Shown: positions 18,219 to 26,313 of the stretch, piece by piece
How the letters are laid out: each line of letters starts with the position of its first letter
How positions within the stretch are numbered: position 1 is the first letter of the stretch
Position numbers and translations under genes: made by a program
Notes under the pieces: model-generated
Databases searched by the model: none
Seen by the model: only the letters and a program-made list of their open reading frames with translations
Told to the model about the DNA's origin: nothing
Origin: Salipiger sp. CCB-MM3
Lineage (GTDB): Bacteria; Pseudomonadota; Alphaproteobacteria; Rhodobacterales; Rhodobacteraceae
Direction: 5' to 3'
Assembly (NCBI RefSeq): GCF_001687105.1
Contig: NZ_CP014597.1
Location: forward strand, 186,001 to 250,000
Length of the DNA stretch: 64,000 nucleotides

Positions 18219-19109
18219 ATGATCGGTATCAAGGGGTCTCTGCCGGGAACATTGAGCCAGCTACTGCGAAAGCTCTTCACACTGGTGCCCCAGGCAACCA
18301 AGCAACGCGCGCCTGACCATACGCAGACGGTTCCAGCTCCTGCCTAGAGGACACCGGAAGAAATCGAGGTCGACGGTCTTCGACAGCGAGTTCATCGTGC
18401 ACGCCGATACTCTCGGATCTTCGAGGTGACGTCCGCCGACTACCTCGATGGCTACAAAGTCGAACGACTGGGCGCGCTGACAGTTCAGGCGAAGTCCCGA
18501 ACCAAAGCAGACCGTGCTTTGAAAGACGCCGCTTTGAATAAGCATCCAGATGTGAACGCCCTCCTAGACCTAGTGTGCGAAACACAGATTAAGGAGCTCA
18601 CATCTGGCACCGATGTGGGTGGGTCTGCGAAAACGAAACGGAAAACCATCAAAATCTGGACGGCTACCGCTTGCCAAGCAATCGCGCTGGAGCGTGTTGG
18701 AGAGCCGCCGCGCTTGTGGCGGCAAGATATCGCTATTGTAGACGGTTCCAACGTGATGCACTGGGATAGCGGACAACCGAATTTGAAGCCCCTCCGCGAC
18801 GTGATTGACCTGCTACAGAAGAAAGGCCGAGAGCCGTACGTAGTGTTCGATCGAGGGGCCGGCTACAAGCTTCAGGGAAAGCACCTCACCTCTACGGCGT
18901 TGGGAGAAGAGCTTGGCCGCCAAGTGCAGATCGAACTCGCGCCAAAATATGAGCCTGCAGACCACAGGATCCTCGACCTGGCGGAGCAGCTTCTTGCTCC
19001 GATCGTCTCCAACGATCACTTCCGGGATAGACCCGAGGCCCGAGACATTCCAAAGATTAAGGGCTTCAGCAAGCATGGTGTCACCGAAATCCTGAAGCCT
19101 TTACCGTAG
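18219..19109 (+). pseudogene. Second NYN/PIN Regnase-like ribonuclease with an in-frame amber stop
   Basis: From ATG 18219 the frame reads 42 codons ('MIGIKGSLPGTLSQLLRKL...'), meets TAG at 18345-18347, and continues in the same frame to 19109. The part after the stop aligns with the first ribonuclease: 'RIFEVTSADYLDGYKVERLG', 'IAIVDGSNVMHWD', 'YVVFDRGAGYKLQG', 'LLAPIVSNDHFRD'. The part before it aligns with the N-terminus of the first ('LIGRIRVRLNRLL'). It is therefore one 295-residue gene broken only by a stop codon. All catalytic acidic residues are kept. GTG 18426 could restart translation downstream. Confidence 0.65.
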
Positions 19110-19198
19110 GGAATTCAGACAACGGATTGTACCCCCGAGTGGACGCCTCTATTGGTCACGCAAACCTAGAGCCGGCAGCAGATCGGAATGGAGTACGT

Positions 19199-19660
19199 GT
19201 GCCTAGTATCACCGTGAACTACGATGTGAACGACGTTAAAGACCTAATAGCAGCCGACCTCCGCGCCCGGTTTGGGCTGCGCCCGCGGCGGAGTGACATC
19301 AACCCGGACACGGCCGCCGCACAAGGAGAGTGGGTCGCCTGCGTCCCATCAGGTCCCCTCGGAGCGCCCTGCTCCGATGCGGAGCCGCCAGTAAGCTTCT
19401 CATACACGGCTGACCGCATCCGAAAGCTCGTCATGCACGACATCGATCTGCATTATGGCACACCGCCGCAGAAAGATGCCGTGCAGATCGGTCCCGCAAG
19501 CCACGCGGCACACTGGACCGTCACAGTGGAAGACCACTCCACGCTCGGACGTGACCTTGCCAGGAAAGTTCTGCATAGAAATCGTGCTCGCCTCTTTCGA
19601 AGGCTGACGAAAACATTTCGGAACTCTAGCCGACGGGAGAGCATAAATCTCGGTGCGTGA
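19199..19660 (+). CDS. Protein with two copies of a 'YDxDxxxxLIAxD' repeat domain
   Basis: 153 aa from GTG 19199 (GGAG 5 nt upstream). A longer TTG start at 19127 exists but the homologous part begins at 'PSITVNYDVNDVKDLIAADLRARFG'. A second copy starts near residue 63 ('VSFSYTADRIRKLVMHDIDLHYG'), followed by 'WTVTVEDHSTLGRDLARKV'. The two genes downstream each carry one copy. Unknown family; small, mixed alpha/beta by eye. Confidence 0.6.
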   Translation: MPSITVNYDVNDVKDLIAADLRARFGLRPRRSDINPDTAAAQGEWVACVPSGPLGAPCSDAEPPVSFSYTADRIRKLVMHDIDLHYGTPPQKDAVQIGPASHAAHWTVTVEDHSTLGRDLARKVLHRNRARLFRRLTKTFRNSSRRESINLGA

Positions 19661-19758
19661 TCGGCCAGACCCGGCAACTCTGAACTCTCTATCCTTATTT
19701 TTTGACATCCCCTCGAAGCTGCCGCAGTCTATCCTGAGAACAACAGGAATAGATCGCA

Positions 19759-19959
19759 ATGCCCGCTATCAGCGTCACCTATGACGAGGACGAAATCCGT
19801 GCGCTCATCGCCAAAGATGTGAGTGAACGCTTCGGAATCCGCCGCCCTGACGACGAAGACATCCAACCGGACCTGTCCCATAGTGACGGTCGCTGGGAAG
19901 TCGACATCGGCAGCGGCAATCTGGACGCCAGCAAAGCCCGCCACGTCGACGAGAGCTAA
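19759..19959 (+). CDS. Single-copy YDxD-repeat protein
   Basis: 66 aa. 'ISVTYDEDEIRALIAKDVSERFG' is the repeat, followed by a short acidic tail with 'RWEVDIGSGNLDASKAR'. Its TAA shares a base with the ATG of the next gene (TAATG), so the two are co-translated. Confidence 0.6.
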   Translation: MPAISVTYDEDEIRALIAKDVSERFGIRRPDDEDIQPDLSHSDGRWEVDIGSGNLDASKARHVDES

Positions 19960-20312
19960 TGTCGATGGCCAAGATTACCTTCAGCTATGACGAAGACGAC
20001 GTGAGAGCTCTTATCGCAGCCGATGTTGAAAAGCGGTACGGGCACACAGCGAAGGCATATGATGTCGAAAGGGATGAAGGCGGGACTTCGACTTGGTCAA
20101 TTTCTGTGGAAGACCAAAGCGCGAGTGGAAGAGCCATCTCAATCAAGCTACGTGAGAAGCCCAAACTCGGCGCGAAGCTGCTGGCAGCCCGCAAGCGCGT
20201 ATTTGGGAGACGGCAGTCCCCTATGGCTTACAACGCTGACACGATCCCCCGCATTAGCCATTTCTACTTCTCTGACCTCATGGAATCTGAAGCATGGAAG
20301 GGCTCCCAATGA
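19959..20312 (+). CDS. YDxD-repeat protein with longer C-terminus
   Basis: 117 aa. 'ITFSYDEDDVRALIAADVEKRYG', then 'WSISVEDQSASGRAISIKLREKP' (matching the second half of the 19199 protein) and a unique tail. Its stop overlaps the next ATG by 4 nt (ATGA at 20309-20312). Function unknown. Confidence 0.6.
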   Translation: MSMAKITFSYDEDDVRALIAADVEKRYGHTAKAYDVERDEGGTSTWSISVEDQSASGRAISIKLREKPKLGAKLLAARKRVFGRRQSPMAYNADTIPRISHFYFSDLMESEAWKGSQ

Positions 20313-20479
20313 TCTGCGAACACAACCGCCTGCTCTCCAAACCCTGCATCGACTGCGACCCCGTCGCGTTCTTCGAAGCCAAGCTCACAGAAGCCCTCGA
20401 TGGTCCGGAGGACCAACTGCGGGAAAAAGTCACCCGTTGGCGCGACCGCGCCAAGGAAGCTGTAGCTGAGCGCGCATAG
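20309..20479 (+). CDS. Small protein with a Cys-rich N-terminus
   Basis: 56 aa beginning 'MICEHNRLLSKPCIDCDP' with three Cys and one His that could bind metal, then a charged helix. Start 20309 overlaps the stop of the previous gene by 4 nt; an in-frame ATG at 20294 is an alternative. It closes a four-gene run. Confidence 0.55.
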   Translation: MICEHNRLLSKPCIDCDPVAFFEAKLTEALDGPEDQLREKVTRWRDRAKEAVAERA

Positions 20480-20715
20480 CCACCTCGAGGCTCAACTTGT
20501 CTCGACTGTTTGCATTTCGCTCACGAAAGTAGCGAAATATCGGCCCTAGGATTGCCTCGGGTTGCTCTCCATATGGCTCCGCTCGCAGATAGGTTGCAAA
20601 ATGCGGTTCATTCCTCGCCTGATCGCCCACCCCAGCTAAGTGGCCGCTTGAGGGTGTGTTCTTGCCTGGGTCTAGTGCTCCTTGTTCAGCGGGAGTTGGG
20701 TGACAATTTTTGCTC

Positions 20716-20745
20716 CCGGCCGGAGCCCACCTCCCGCCGGTTTTT
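20716..20745 (+). terminator. Terminator-like hairpin
   Basis: CCGGC/GCCGG arms with a 15-nt loop followed by five T, in the 385-bp non-coding stretch 20480-20864. Confidence 0.5.
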
Positions 20746-20754
20746 GATCACGTA

Positions 20755-20786
20755 GCCGGGGGTTCCTCCCCTTGCCCCCGGCTTTT
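20755..20786 (+). terminator. Rho-independent terminator
   Basis: GCCGGGGG (20755-20762) pairs with CCCCCGGC (20775-20782) and is followed by TTTT. With the hairpin just upstream it ends the ribonuclease/repeat cluster. I see no gene in the rest of 20480-20864. Confidence 0.75.
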
Positions 20787-20864
20787 CCCTCAAAGTGCCT
20801 TCAATCTATTCTTAAATTGGAGTAGGATACCTTTGACGCACCTGTTGAGTGCGCGAAGGTAAAT

Positions 20865-21140
20865 ATGAACAGACTTATCACCGATATTCTCAGAGGCGCA
20901 AAGACGCTGCCCGACTGTGGGTCTCACCCGGGCACTGGGGCCGTTGTCATCCTCACCATCCTTACTGGGCTCGCCGGCGGTCAGTCCGGTGGCTTGGTTG
21001 GGTTTGCCTTCGGAATGGCTTTGGCAGCCTTCGTCTACGTACCCATGTGGCTCTGCGGTTGCGTCAGCCGGGCGCGATACCAAGATCGGATCGATGCCAA
21101 GGCAGAAGCAAGGGAGAAAGCTCATGCTGCCCAATCCTGA
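20865..21140 (+). CDS. Small membrane protein
   Basis: 91 aa with one or two TM segments ('AVVILTILTGLAGG' and 'LVGFAFGMALAAFVYVPMWLCGCV') and a charged C-terminal helix. First gene of an operon; the next gene starts inside its 3' end (17-nt overlap). Confidence 0.65.
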   Translation: MNRLITDILRGAKTLPDCGSHPGTGAVVILTILTGLAGGQSGGLVGFAFGMALAAFVYVPMWLCGCVSRARYQDRIDAKAEAREKAHAAQS

Positions 21141-21531
21141 AATGGCACCCGATCTTCCTGAATTTGACCCCGAGACCGGGGTGGCACTGAGCGAACTTCC
21201 CGAACGCAATTGGGTGTCGGATCACGCGGTCAAAAGGATCCGCAAACGGCTCGGTGTGCCCAAGAAGGCTGCCCAGCGCGAAGCGGAGCGGGCCCTTGAT
21301 GGCGCGAAGATCTCAGATTTTGTGGGCCAGTTTCGGAGGCACCTAGACTGGCTACGGCATCGTCACGGTGTGGGAGCCACCTACCGAGTGACCAGCAACG
21401 CGATATTCGCATTTCAATATGGGGACTTGGCCACTGTTCTGCCGATCCCTGCCCAGTACAGGAACACGGTCAACGCCCAGCTCAAGCGGATGGAAAATTC
21501 AGAGTTTCTCCCCGCTTCGGCCTCAGCCTGA
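21124..21531 (+). CDS. Hypothetical protein of a four-gene operon
   Basis: 135 aa, starting at ATG 21124 with AGGGAG 7-8 nt upstream. 'WVSDHAVKRIRKRLGVPKKAAQREAERAL' is a basic, helical segment. The rest resembles small toxin-like or RelE-like folds only loosely ('TYRVTSNAIFAFQYGDLATVLPIP'), so I assign no function. 26 bp upstream of the ATPase gene. Confidence 0.6.
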   Translation: MLPNPEMAPDLPEFDPETGVALSELPERNWVSDHAVKRIRKRLGVPKKAAQREAERALDGAKISDFVGQFRRHLDWLRHRHGVGATYRVTSNAIFAFQYGDLATVLPIPAQYRNTVNAQLKRMENSEFLPASASA

Positions 21532-21557
21532 ATCTCATTCGAAGGACACCACCACAC

Positions 21558-22247
21558 ATGCTGATCGAGAAGATCGAATTCACCGAGGACTTTCGCCTGT
21601 TCAAGAAAGGCGACACCTTCACCCTAACCGATCGGGTGACTGTCATCACCGGGGATAATGGCTCTGGCAAGAGCACCCTGGTGGGCTGCATCCGAGCCCA
21701 TTTCGAAACCGCCTGGTCGCGCTCGCAGGTCATCAGCAACTTTGACAAGAGCCCGGTTGCTATCACACCCAAGGTGCCGCGCGGCACGAAGATGGCCTAT
21801 ATCGATCTGGCGAAGGATCACCTGCAGGTGCGGTCTGATTTTGACTTCGACAATCTTGACCTGCAGCTGTCGCTCACGAGCAAGTCCTCGGGTCAGGCCA
21901 CCGCCCATCAGACTATTTCGATCGCTCGCTCTGCTACGGCGCCGATCCAGATCATCGACGAGCCTGAACGTGGTCTGTCGGTTGCAAAGCAGATTGTCGT
22001 GGGGCACGGCCTCAAGGAAATCATTGCCTCGAAGCCGGACGTGCAGTTCATTGTCATCACGCATAGCCGTGAAGTCATGAGTGCCTTGTGTGAGGAAGTC
22101 TTGGTGACCCCAAGCGGTACGCGCCTGCACTTTGACGATTACTATGGCCAGATGCAGATCAACGGCCTCGGGCAAGCGGGGAAATACATCGAGGCCATGC
22201 AGGCCGATCTCGCCGATGCAGCCAAGGAGATGAGCCAGCCCCTTTGA
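21558..22247 (+). CDS. ABC/AAA-type ATPase (RecF/SMC-like, single domain), C-terminus altered by IS insertion
   Basis: 229 aa with Walker A 'GDNGSGKST' at residues ~33-41, a signature-like 'SGQATAHQTISI', Walker B 'IQIIDEPERGLS' and a switch His in 'VITHSREV'. It is a short cytoplasmic ATPase of the type often paired with a small partner in defence or repair operons. IS copy 1 entered at 22231, replacing the last residues: the uninterrupted gene would have ended '...AKESNS' with its TGA overlapping the GTG start of the 23483 gene. The enzyme core is intact. Confidence 0.75.
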   Translation: MLIEKIEFTEDFRLFKKGDTFTLTDRVTVITGDNGSGKSTLVGCIRAHFETAWSRSQVISNFDKSPVAITPKVPRGTKMAYIDLAKDHLQVRSDFDFDNLDLQLSLTSKSSGQATAHQTISIARSATAPIQIIDEPERGLSVAKQIVVGHGLKEIIASKPDVQFIVITHSREVMSALCEEVLVTPSGTRLHFDDYYGQMQINGLGQAGKYIEAMQADLADAAKEMSQPL

Positions 22248-22307
22248 AGTGGTCCACCCACGAAGCCTGAAATCCGATAGGATTTCGGCGAACAGGAGGA
22301 CTACGGA

Positions 22308-22586
22308 ATGGCTGGAAAGCGTGAGAAGCCGGAAGACATTGTCACCAAGCTGCGTCAGGTCGAGGTGTTGCATGGCCAGGGCCTGTCGATGGCCGATGCG
22401 GTGCGGCAGATCGGGATATCGCAGCATACCTTTTACCGGTGGCGGAAGCAGTATGGTGGGATGAACCGGGCACAGTTGTCGCGGCTGAAGGAACTCGAGA
22501 AGGAGAACCTGAGGCTGCGGCGGGCGGTATCTGACCTGACGCTCGAGAAGCTGATCCTGACCGAGGCTGCCCAGGGAAACTTCTAA
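22308..22586 (+). CDS. IS3-family transposase OrfA (copy 1)
   Basis: 92 aa helix-turn-helix/leucine-zipper DNA-binding half: 'SMADAVRQIGISQHTFYRWRKQYGG', then 'RLKELEKENLRLRRAVSDLTLEKLIL'. The orfB frame is -1 relative to orfA and is read through near GGGAAACTTCTAA at its end. Confidence 0.92.
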   Translation: MAGKREKPEDIVTKLRQVEVLHGQGLSMADAVRQIGISQHTFYRWRKQYGGMNRAQLSRLKELEKENLRLRRAVSDLTLEKLILTEAAQGNF

Positions 22587-22609
22587 GCCCTTCGCGCCGC
22601 CGCGAATGC

Positions 22610-23437
22610 GTGGAGCATGTGTGCGAGACACTCGGCATCTCCGAACGCCGGGCCTGCCGGGTGCTCGGCCAACACCGCTCCACGCAGCGCAAGCCACCAC
22701 AGGGCCGGGAAGACGAGGCGCGGCTGACCGCCGACGTCATCGATCTGGCCCGGGAGTATGGCCGCTACGGCTACCGCCGGGTCGCCGTGCTGCTGCGGCG
22801 TGCCGGCTGGCAGGTGAACCACAAGCGGGTGGCGCGCATTTGGCGGCGCGAAGGGCTCAAGGTCGTCCCACACAAGCAGAAGAAGCGCGGCAGGCTCTGG
22901 CTGGACGATGGCTCTTGCGTGCGGCTGAAGCCCGAGCACCCCAACCACGTCTGGTCCTACGACTTCGTGCAGGACCGGACCAGTGACGGCCGGACCTACC
23001 GGACGCTCAACATCCTCGATGAATATACGCGGGAGGCGTTAATGATCCGTGTCGACAGGCGACTGAACTCCACCGATGTCCTGGACGCCCTGACCGATCT
23101 CTTCATCCAGCGCGGCCCGCCGCGGTTCATCCGGTCCGACAACGGCCCGGAGTTCATCGCGCAGAAGGTGCGCGACTGGATCGAGCTGGTGGGGGCGAAG
23201 ACCGCGTACATCGAGCCGGGGTCACCCTGGGAGAACGGTTATTGCGAGAGCTTCAACAGCAGGTTCAGGGACGAACTCCTCAATGGCGAGGTCTTCTACT
23301 CGTTGAGGGAGGCGCAAATCCTCATCGAACAATGGCGAAAGCACTACAACACCGCTCGGCCGCATAGCGCTCTTGGATATCGGACACCGGCACCGGAGAC
23401 CTTCATCCCCATAGATCGAAGGCCGACCATGCATTAG
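22610..23437 (+). CDS. IS3-family transposase OrfB, DDE integrase domain (copy 1)
   Basis: 275 aa from GTG; the natural product is probably an OrfAB frameshift fusion. HTH_21-like N-terminus ('ISERRACRVLGQHRSTQR', 'YGYRRVAVLLRR'), then rve catalytic core with D in 'WSYDFVQD', D in 'SDNGPEF' and E in 'ENGYCESFNSRFRDE'. Intact. Confidence 0.92.
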   Translation: MEHVCETLGISERRACRVLGQHRSTQRKPPQGREDEARLTADVIDLAREYGRYGYRRVAVLLRRAGWQVNHKRVARIWRREGLKVVPHKQKKRGRLWLDDGSCVRLKPEHPNHVWSYDFVQDRTSDGRTYRTLNILDEYTREALMIRVDRRLNSTDVLDALTDLFIQRGPPRFIRSDNGPEFIAQKVRDWIELVGAKTAYIEPGSPWENGYCESFNSRFRDELLNGEVFYSLREAQILIEQWRKHYNTARPHSALGYRTPAPETFIPIDRRPTMH

Positions 23438-23482
23438 CATTTAACCCGGACCACTCGATGGGGTCAGCTCAGAGAGCAACTC

Positions 23483-23740
23483 GTGAATCCTGAAAAGTAC
23501 GCAAAGGATGTCGCGAAGGTACGCTCGGTGTGCGAGGCGCTGGGCCTCAAGTCTCAGGGGACAGTGATCTTCATCGGGTTGGATGACGAGCGCATCGGGA
23601 TCCCGGCCTCGAGCGTCGACCCCGAAAATCCAGTGGCGAGCCTTCTGAAAATTGCCTTCGACCGCGGAAAGGCGATTGGAGACTCTGAAACCAAGGTCGA
23701 GGTCGAGACCCGCAAGCTGAGCGAAAGCGGCGATTTCTAA
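23483..23740 (+). CDS. Small hypothetical protein, operon partner of the ATPase
   Basis: 85 aa, GTG start. Before the IS insertion this GTG overlapped the ATPase stop (GTGA), so the two were one translational unit. It is now separated from its promoter by the 1.2-kb element. Central 'GTVIFIGLDDERIGIPASSV' suggests a beta-rich fold. A TTCAGAGT-type element (23682-23689) lies within it. Confidence 0.6.
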   Translation: MNPEKYAKDVAKVRSVCEALGLKSQGTVIFIGLDDERIGIPASSVDPENPVASLLKIAFDRGKAIGDSETKVEVETRKLSESGDF

Positions 23741-23772
23741 TTAGGCTGATGCCCTGACAACTTGGAGTTCGC

Positions 23773-23790
23773 ATAGCCCACTTGGGCGAT
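23773..23790. promoter_or_regulatory. 18-bp palindrome upstream of PLP enzyme 1 (putative LuxR-type box)
   Basis: ATAGCCCACTTGGGCGAT, with GC before and G after also shared with the site at 37831. A -10-like CATAG lies 24 bp downstream, and the gene start is 81 bp away. See 37831-37848. Confidence 0.5.
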
Positions 23791-23870
23791 GTCAGACCAT
23801 CGACTCCTTGCTCTCATAGCAATTGAGAAGCTCCACGAAAGCCGGGGCATTCACAGCTGCAGGGGGCAAA

Positions 23871-25172
23871 ATGGAACTCAACGTAGGATACGACCCTTCC
23901 TGGTCTGTCGCAGACCATCAGTCTTCAGTAGGCAAGAGCTTTTCATCGAGGTATGCCGCTCTCACACGGGACGTCTCGGATGCGAGTGCCGCTGGCCTTT
24001 GGCAATATTTCAGAACCCACGATTATCGCGTAGCTCCCAGATCGACCGTCCAGGATGAAAGCGGACGGTCCTTCGAGGCCATCAACCTCGGCTCGCAAGA
24101 CTATCTCGGGCTGGCCTCTCATCCTGATGTGCATCGTCGGGCCATCCAAGCGATCACTGATTACGGCGTCCACAGCTCTGGATCGGCGCCAATGGGCGGC
24201 GGCTCAAAGGCCGGGAAGGCCCTGGCGCAATCCCTATCGGACACGCTCGGCCTTCAACACACGCTTCTCTTCCCGACAGGCTGGGCTGCAGGCTACGGCG
24301 CAATCCGCGGCATCGTGCGCTCCCATGACTACATCGTCATGGACGCTCTCGCCCACAACTGCCTTCAGCACGGAGCGCAGGCATCCACGCAGAACGTCTC
24401 GGTCTTCATTCACAACTCACCTGAAAGCCTTGCCAAACGGCTCGAGCGCATTCGACGAAAAGCTCCTGATGCCGCCATACTGGTCGTGTTCGAGAGCCTA
24501 TACTCGATGGATTCAGACTGCCCGCCAATAGAGGAGCTGGTTCGCGTTTCTCGACAATACGACGCACACACAATGGTCGATATCGCGCACGACTTCGGCA
24601 TTTTGGGCAAGGATGGCCGGGGCCTTCTCGCGGACCAAGGCGGCTATGGTTCCGTCGACCTGATCATTGGCTCCTTCTCGAAGGTTTTCGGCGCCATTGG
24701 TGGATTCGTGGCTTCCGGCGACCTCAACCTGATTAGGGCCATCCAAGGTTTCAGCGGATCGTACACCTTCTCGAACTTCCTAACCCCTCCGCAGATTGCG
24801 GCCGCGCATGCTGCGCTTGAGATCGCTTTTTCTGAGGAAGGACGGAAACTGCGTAACGATGCATTGCGATCATGCAAATACCTCAGAGCCTTGCTCGATG
24901 CACAGGGCCTACAGACATTCGGGATCGACTCCGGCATGGTGATCGTGAAGGTCGGCCAGGAAGCCCGCGCGCGGGAGGCCTACAAACGCATCTTGGACGA
25001 TGGTGTGATTGTGAACTGCATCGAGTTCCCGGCTGTCCGGAGGGGAGAGGCAAGGTTTCGGATTCAGCTTACCCCAGAGCACACTGCAGATGACCTTCTC
25101 TACTCGGCCGGCGTGATTGCAGAGGCTCTGACATATGTTGGCCTTGTACAGGAGACCAAAAGGTCGGCCTAG
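23871..25172 (+). CDS. PLP-dependent alpha-oxoamine synthase-like enzyme 1
   Basis: 433 aa, fold-type I aminotransferase class I/II related to 8-amino-7-oxononanoate synthase, serine palmitoyltransferase and the CqsA autoinducer synthase. Such enzymes condense an amino acid with an acyl thioester. Visible: 'INLGSQDYLGLASHPDV', 'YGVHSSGSAPMGGGS', 'LFPTGWAAGYG', 'YSMDSDCPPI', 'VDIAHDFGILGKDGRG' (cofactor-binding Asp and His), and Lys in 'IIGSFSKVFGAIGGF' as Schiff-base residue. The motif is D-x-A-H-D rather than the usual D-x-A-H-[GS]. Start 23871 follows a GGGGG-rich site. Its paralogue is at 37907. Confidence 0.85.
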   Translation: MELNVGYDPSWSVADHQSSVGKSFSSRYAALTRDVSDASAAGLWQYFRTHDYRVAPRSTVQDESGRSFEAINLGSQDYLGLASHPDVHRRAIQAITDYGVHSSGSAPMGGGSKAGKALAQSLSDTLGLQHTLLFPTGWAAGYGAIRGIVRSHDYIVMDALAHNCLQHGAQASTQNVSVFIHNSPESLAKRLERIRRKAPDAAILVVFESLYSMDSDCPPIEELVRVSRQYDAHTMVDIAHDFGILGKDGRGLLADQGGYGSVDLIIGSFSKVFGAIGGFVASGDLNLIRAIQGFSGSYTFSNFLTPPQIAAAHAALEIAFSEEGRKLRNDALRSCKYLRALLDAQGLQTFGIDSGMVIVKVGQEARAREAYKRILDDGVIVNCIEFPAVRRGEARFRIQLTPEHTADDLLYSAGVIAEALTYVGLVQETKRSA

Positions 25173-25178
25173 CGGTTC

Positions 25179-25898
25179 CTATCGGCGCAGGCTCTGTGGG
25201 CTGAAGGTGACCTCGTAGTGGCCGTCGTCCACCGCGTAGCCATCTCCCTGACATCTTAAGAGCGTGCGCCGCACATTCTGAAAAGCAGTCTCAGCGGCTA
25301 AATCGTCACCGCCGGCCGCTGAGACCAGTAAGAGGTCTCGACCAACACGCCCTTGGGCCACGGTCACCCCCACAGTGACGCTGACACGCGCCGCTGCGCC
25401 TCCGACATCCACAACCCAACACTTTGAGGCTGCCTTGAGCAAGGCCTGGGCTTCTTCGCTCATTTGCGGCGTTGAGCACGTGTCGCCTTGCACGGCCAAG
25501 CTTTCACCGTTTGGGCCACTGGCATCGTGGATGACAACGTCCGCCACCAGGGGGTCCATCCAATCTTGACCGCGCCTGGTGCCGAAACGGATGTCTCGCG
25601 TCTCGCCAGGTTCGATGCCGCCTGGGATCGGAAGGCGATCCACTCCTTCTTTCGCCCAAGGCACCGCTCGGCCTTCGGTGCGGTAGGAGATCTCAGCGGC
25701 GAGGGCTGAGATGGCGACCTTGAGATGGTTTGTCACTGCCATAGAAAACTCAGCGCCGCGGCCGCCGTCGCTAGCTCTCACAGGTTCTGCGAAGATGATC
25801 GCCCCCTCCAGGCACGCTGAGACTTCGACGTCTGCTGACGAGGCTGTAGCCATGCTTGAAAGTACGAGGATGAAGGCAGAAAGGCACTGGATACGCAT
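25179..25898 (-). CDS. Periplasmic protein with TolA C-terminal-like domain
   Basis: 239 aa. Sec signal peptide (RIQCLSAFILVLSSMATASSA), then a ~120-residue unassigned domain ('AVTNHLKVAISALAAEISYRTEG'). The last ~80 residues match the TolA C-terminal/TonB-like fold of Rhodobacteraceae: 'LLKAASKCWVVDVGG', 'VTVGVTVAQGRV' and 'AFQNVRRTLLRCQGDGY'. It probably interacts with envelope proteins. Start 25898 marks the signal peptide; upstream codons are spurious. It converges with PLP enzyme 1, 6 bp apart. Confidence 0.75.
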   Translation of the reverse strand: MRIQCLSAFILVLSSMATASSADVEVSACLEGAIIFAEPVRASDGGRGAEFSMAVTNHLKVAISALAAEISYRTEGRAVPWAKEGVDRLPIPGGIEPGETRDIRFGTRRGQDWMDPLVADVVIHDASGPNGESLAVQGDTCSTPQMSEEAQALLKAASKCWVVDVGGAAARVSVTVGVTVAQGRVGRDLLLVSAAGGDDLAAETAFQNVRRTLLRCQGDGYAVDDGHYEVTFSPQSLRR

Positions 25899-25919
25899 GC
25901 CCCCATAGGCAGATTTTTC

Positions 25920-25956
25920 AGAGGTTTCGTCAAGCCAACTGATCAACGAAACCTCT
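25920..25956. repeat. 11-bp inverted repeat in the intergenic region 25899-26313
   Basis: AGAGGTTTCGT (25920-25930) and ACGAAACCTCT (25946-25956), perfect arms with a 15-nt centre, 22 bp upstream of the TolA-C-like gene. It could be an operator or mRNA structure. No gene is visible in the rest of this 415-bp stretch. Confidence 0.55.
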
Positions 25957-26313
25957 TGGGTGTCCCCAGACCGCTTGGCCTTGTCAAATCTTCCCTTATT
26001 CCAATCCACCGTCGTGCTGACGGATGCCCCTGATAGTCGGGTAGGGTTTCTTCGGAGTTCAAGAAGACTTCACTCTCGAGAAGCCGTGCCGCGGCGCCCA
26101 TTGGGTGTGGATATTTCGGCGCCGTCAAGCAAACTTGCTGCCTGACAGCGCCACTTGCGAAGAGCGTAGCCGTAGTGGACTTCCCTGCGCCTCCCTTTTT
26201 TCAATCCTCGCGCCAGATGGCGGATGCTCTGGATACCAGGAGGAGGTTCCACCGTGGTTTCGAATAGATGAGGCACTGGACACTTGCGCATTCCGTGAAG
26301 CCTCAGCACCTTC

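Larger units (their letters stand above)
22231..23471 (+). mobile_element. IS3-family insertion sequence, copy 1 (complete, with 4-bp target duplication)
   Basis: 1241 bp. Left end TGAGCCAGCCCCTTTGAAG, right end the imperfect inverse (...GGGGTCAGCTCA). It is flanked on both sides by GAGA (22227-22230 and 23472-23475). Two frames, orfA and orfB, are arranged for -1 frameshifting. A 4-bp duplication with this organisation fits the IS407 group of IS3. Copy 3 appears identical. Confidence 0.92.
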
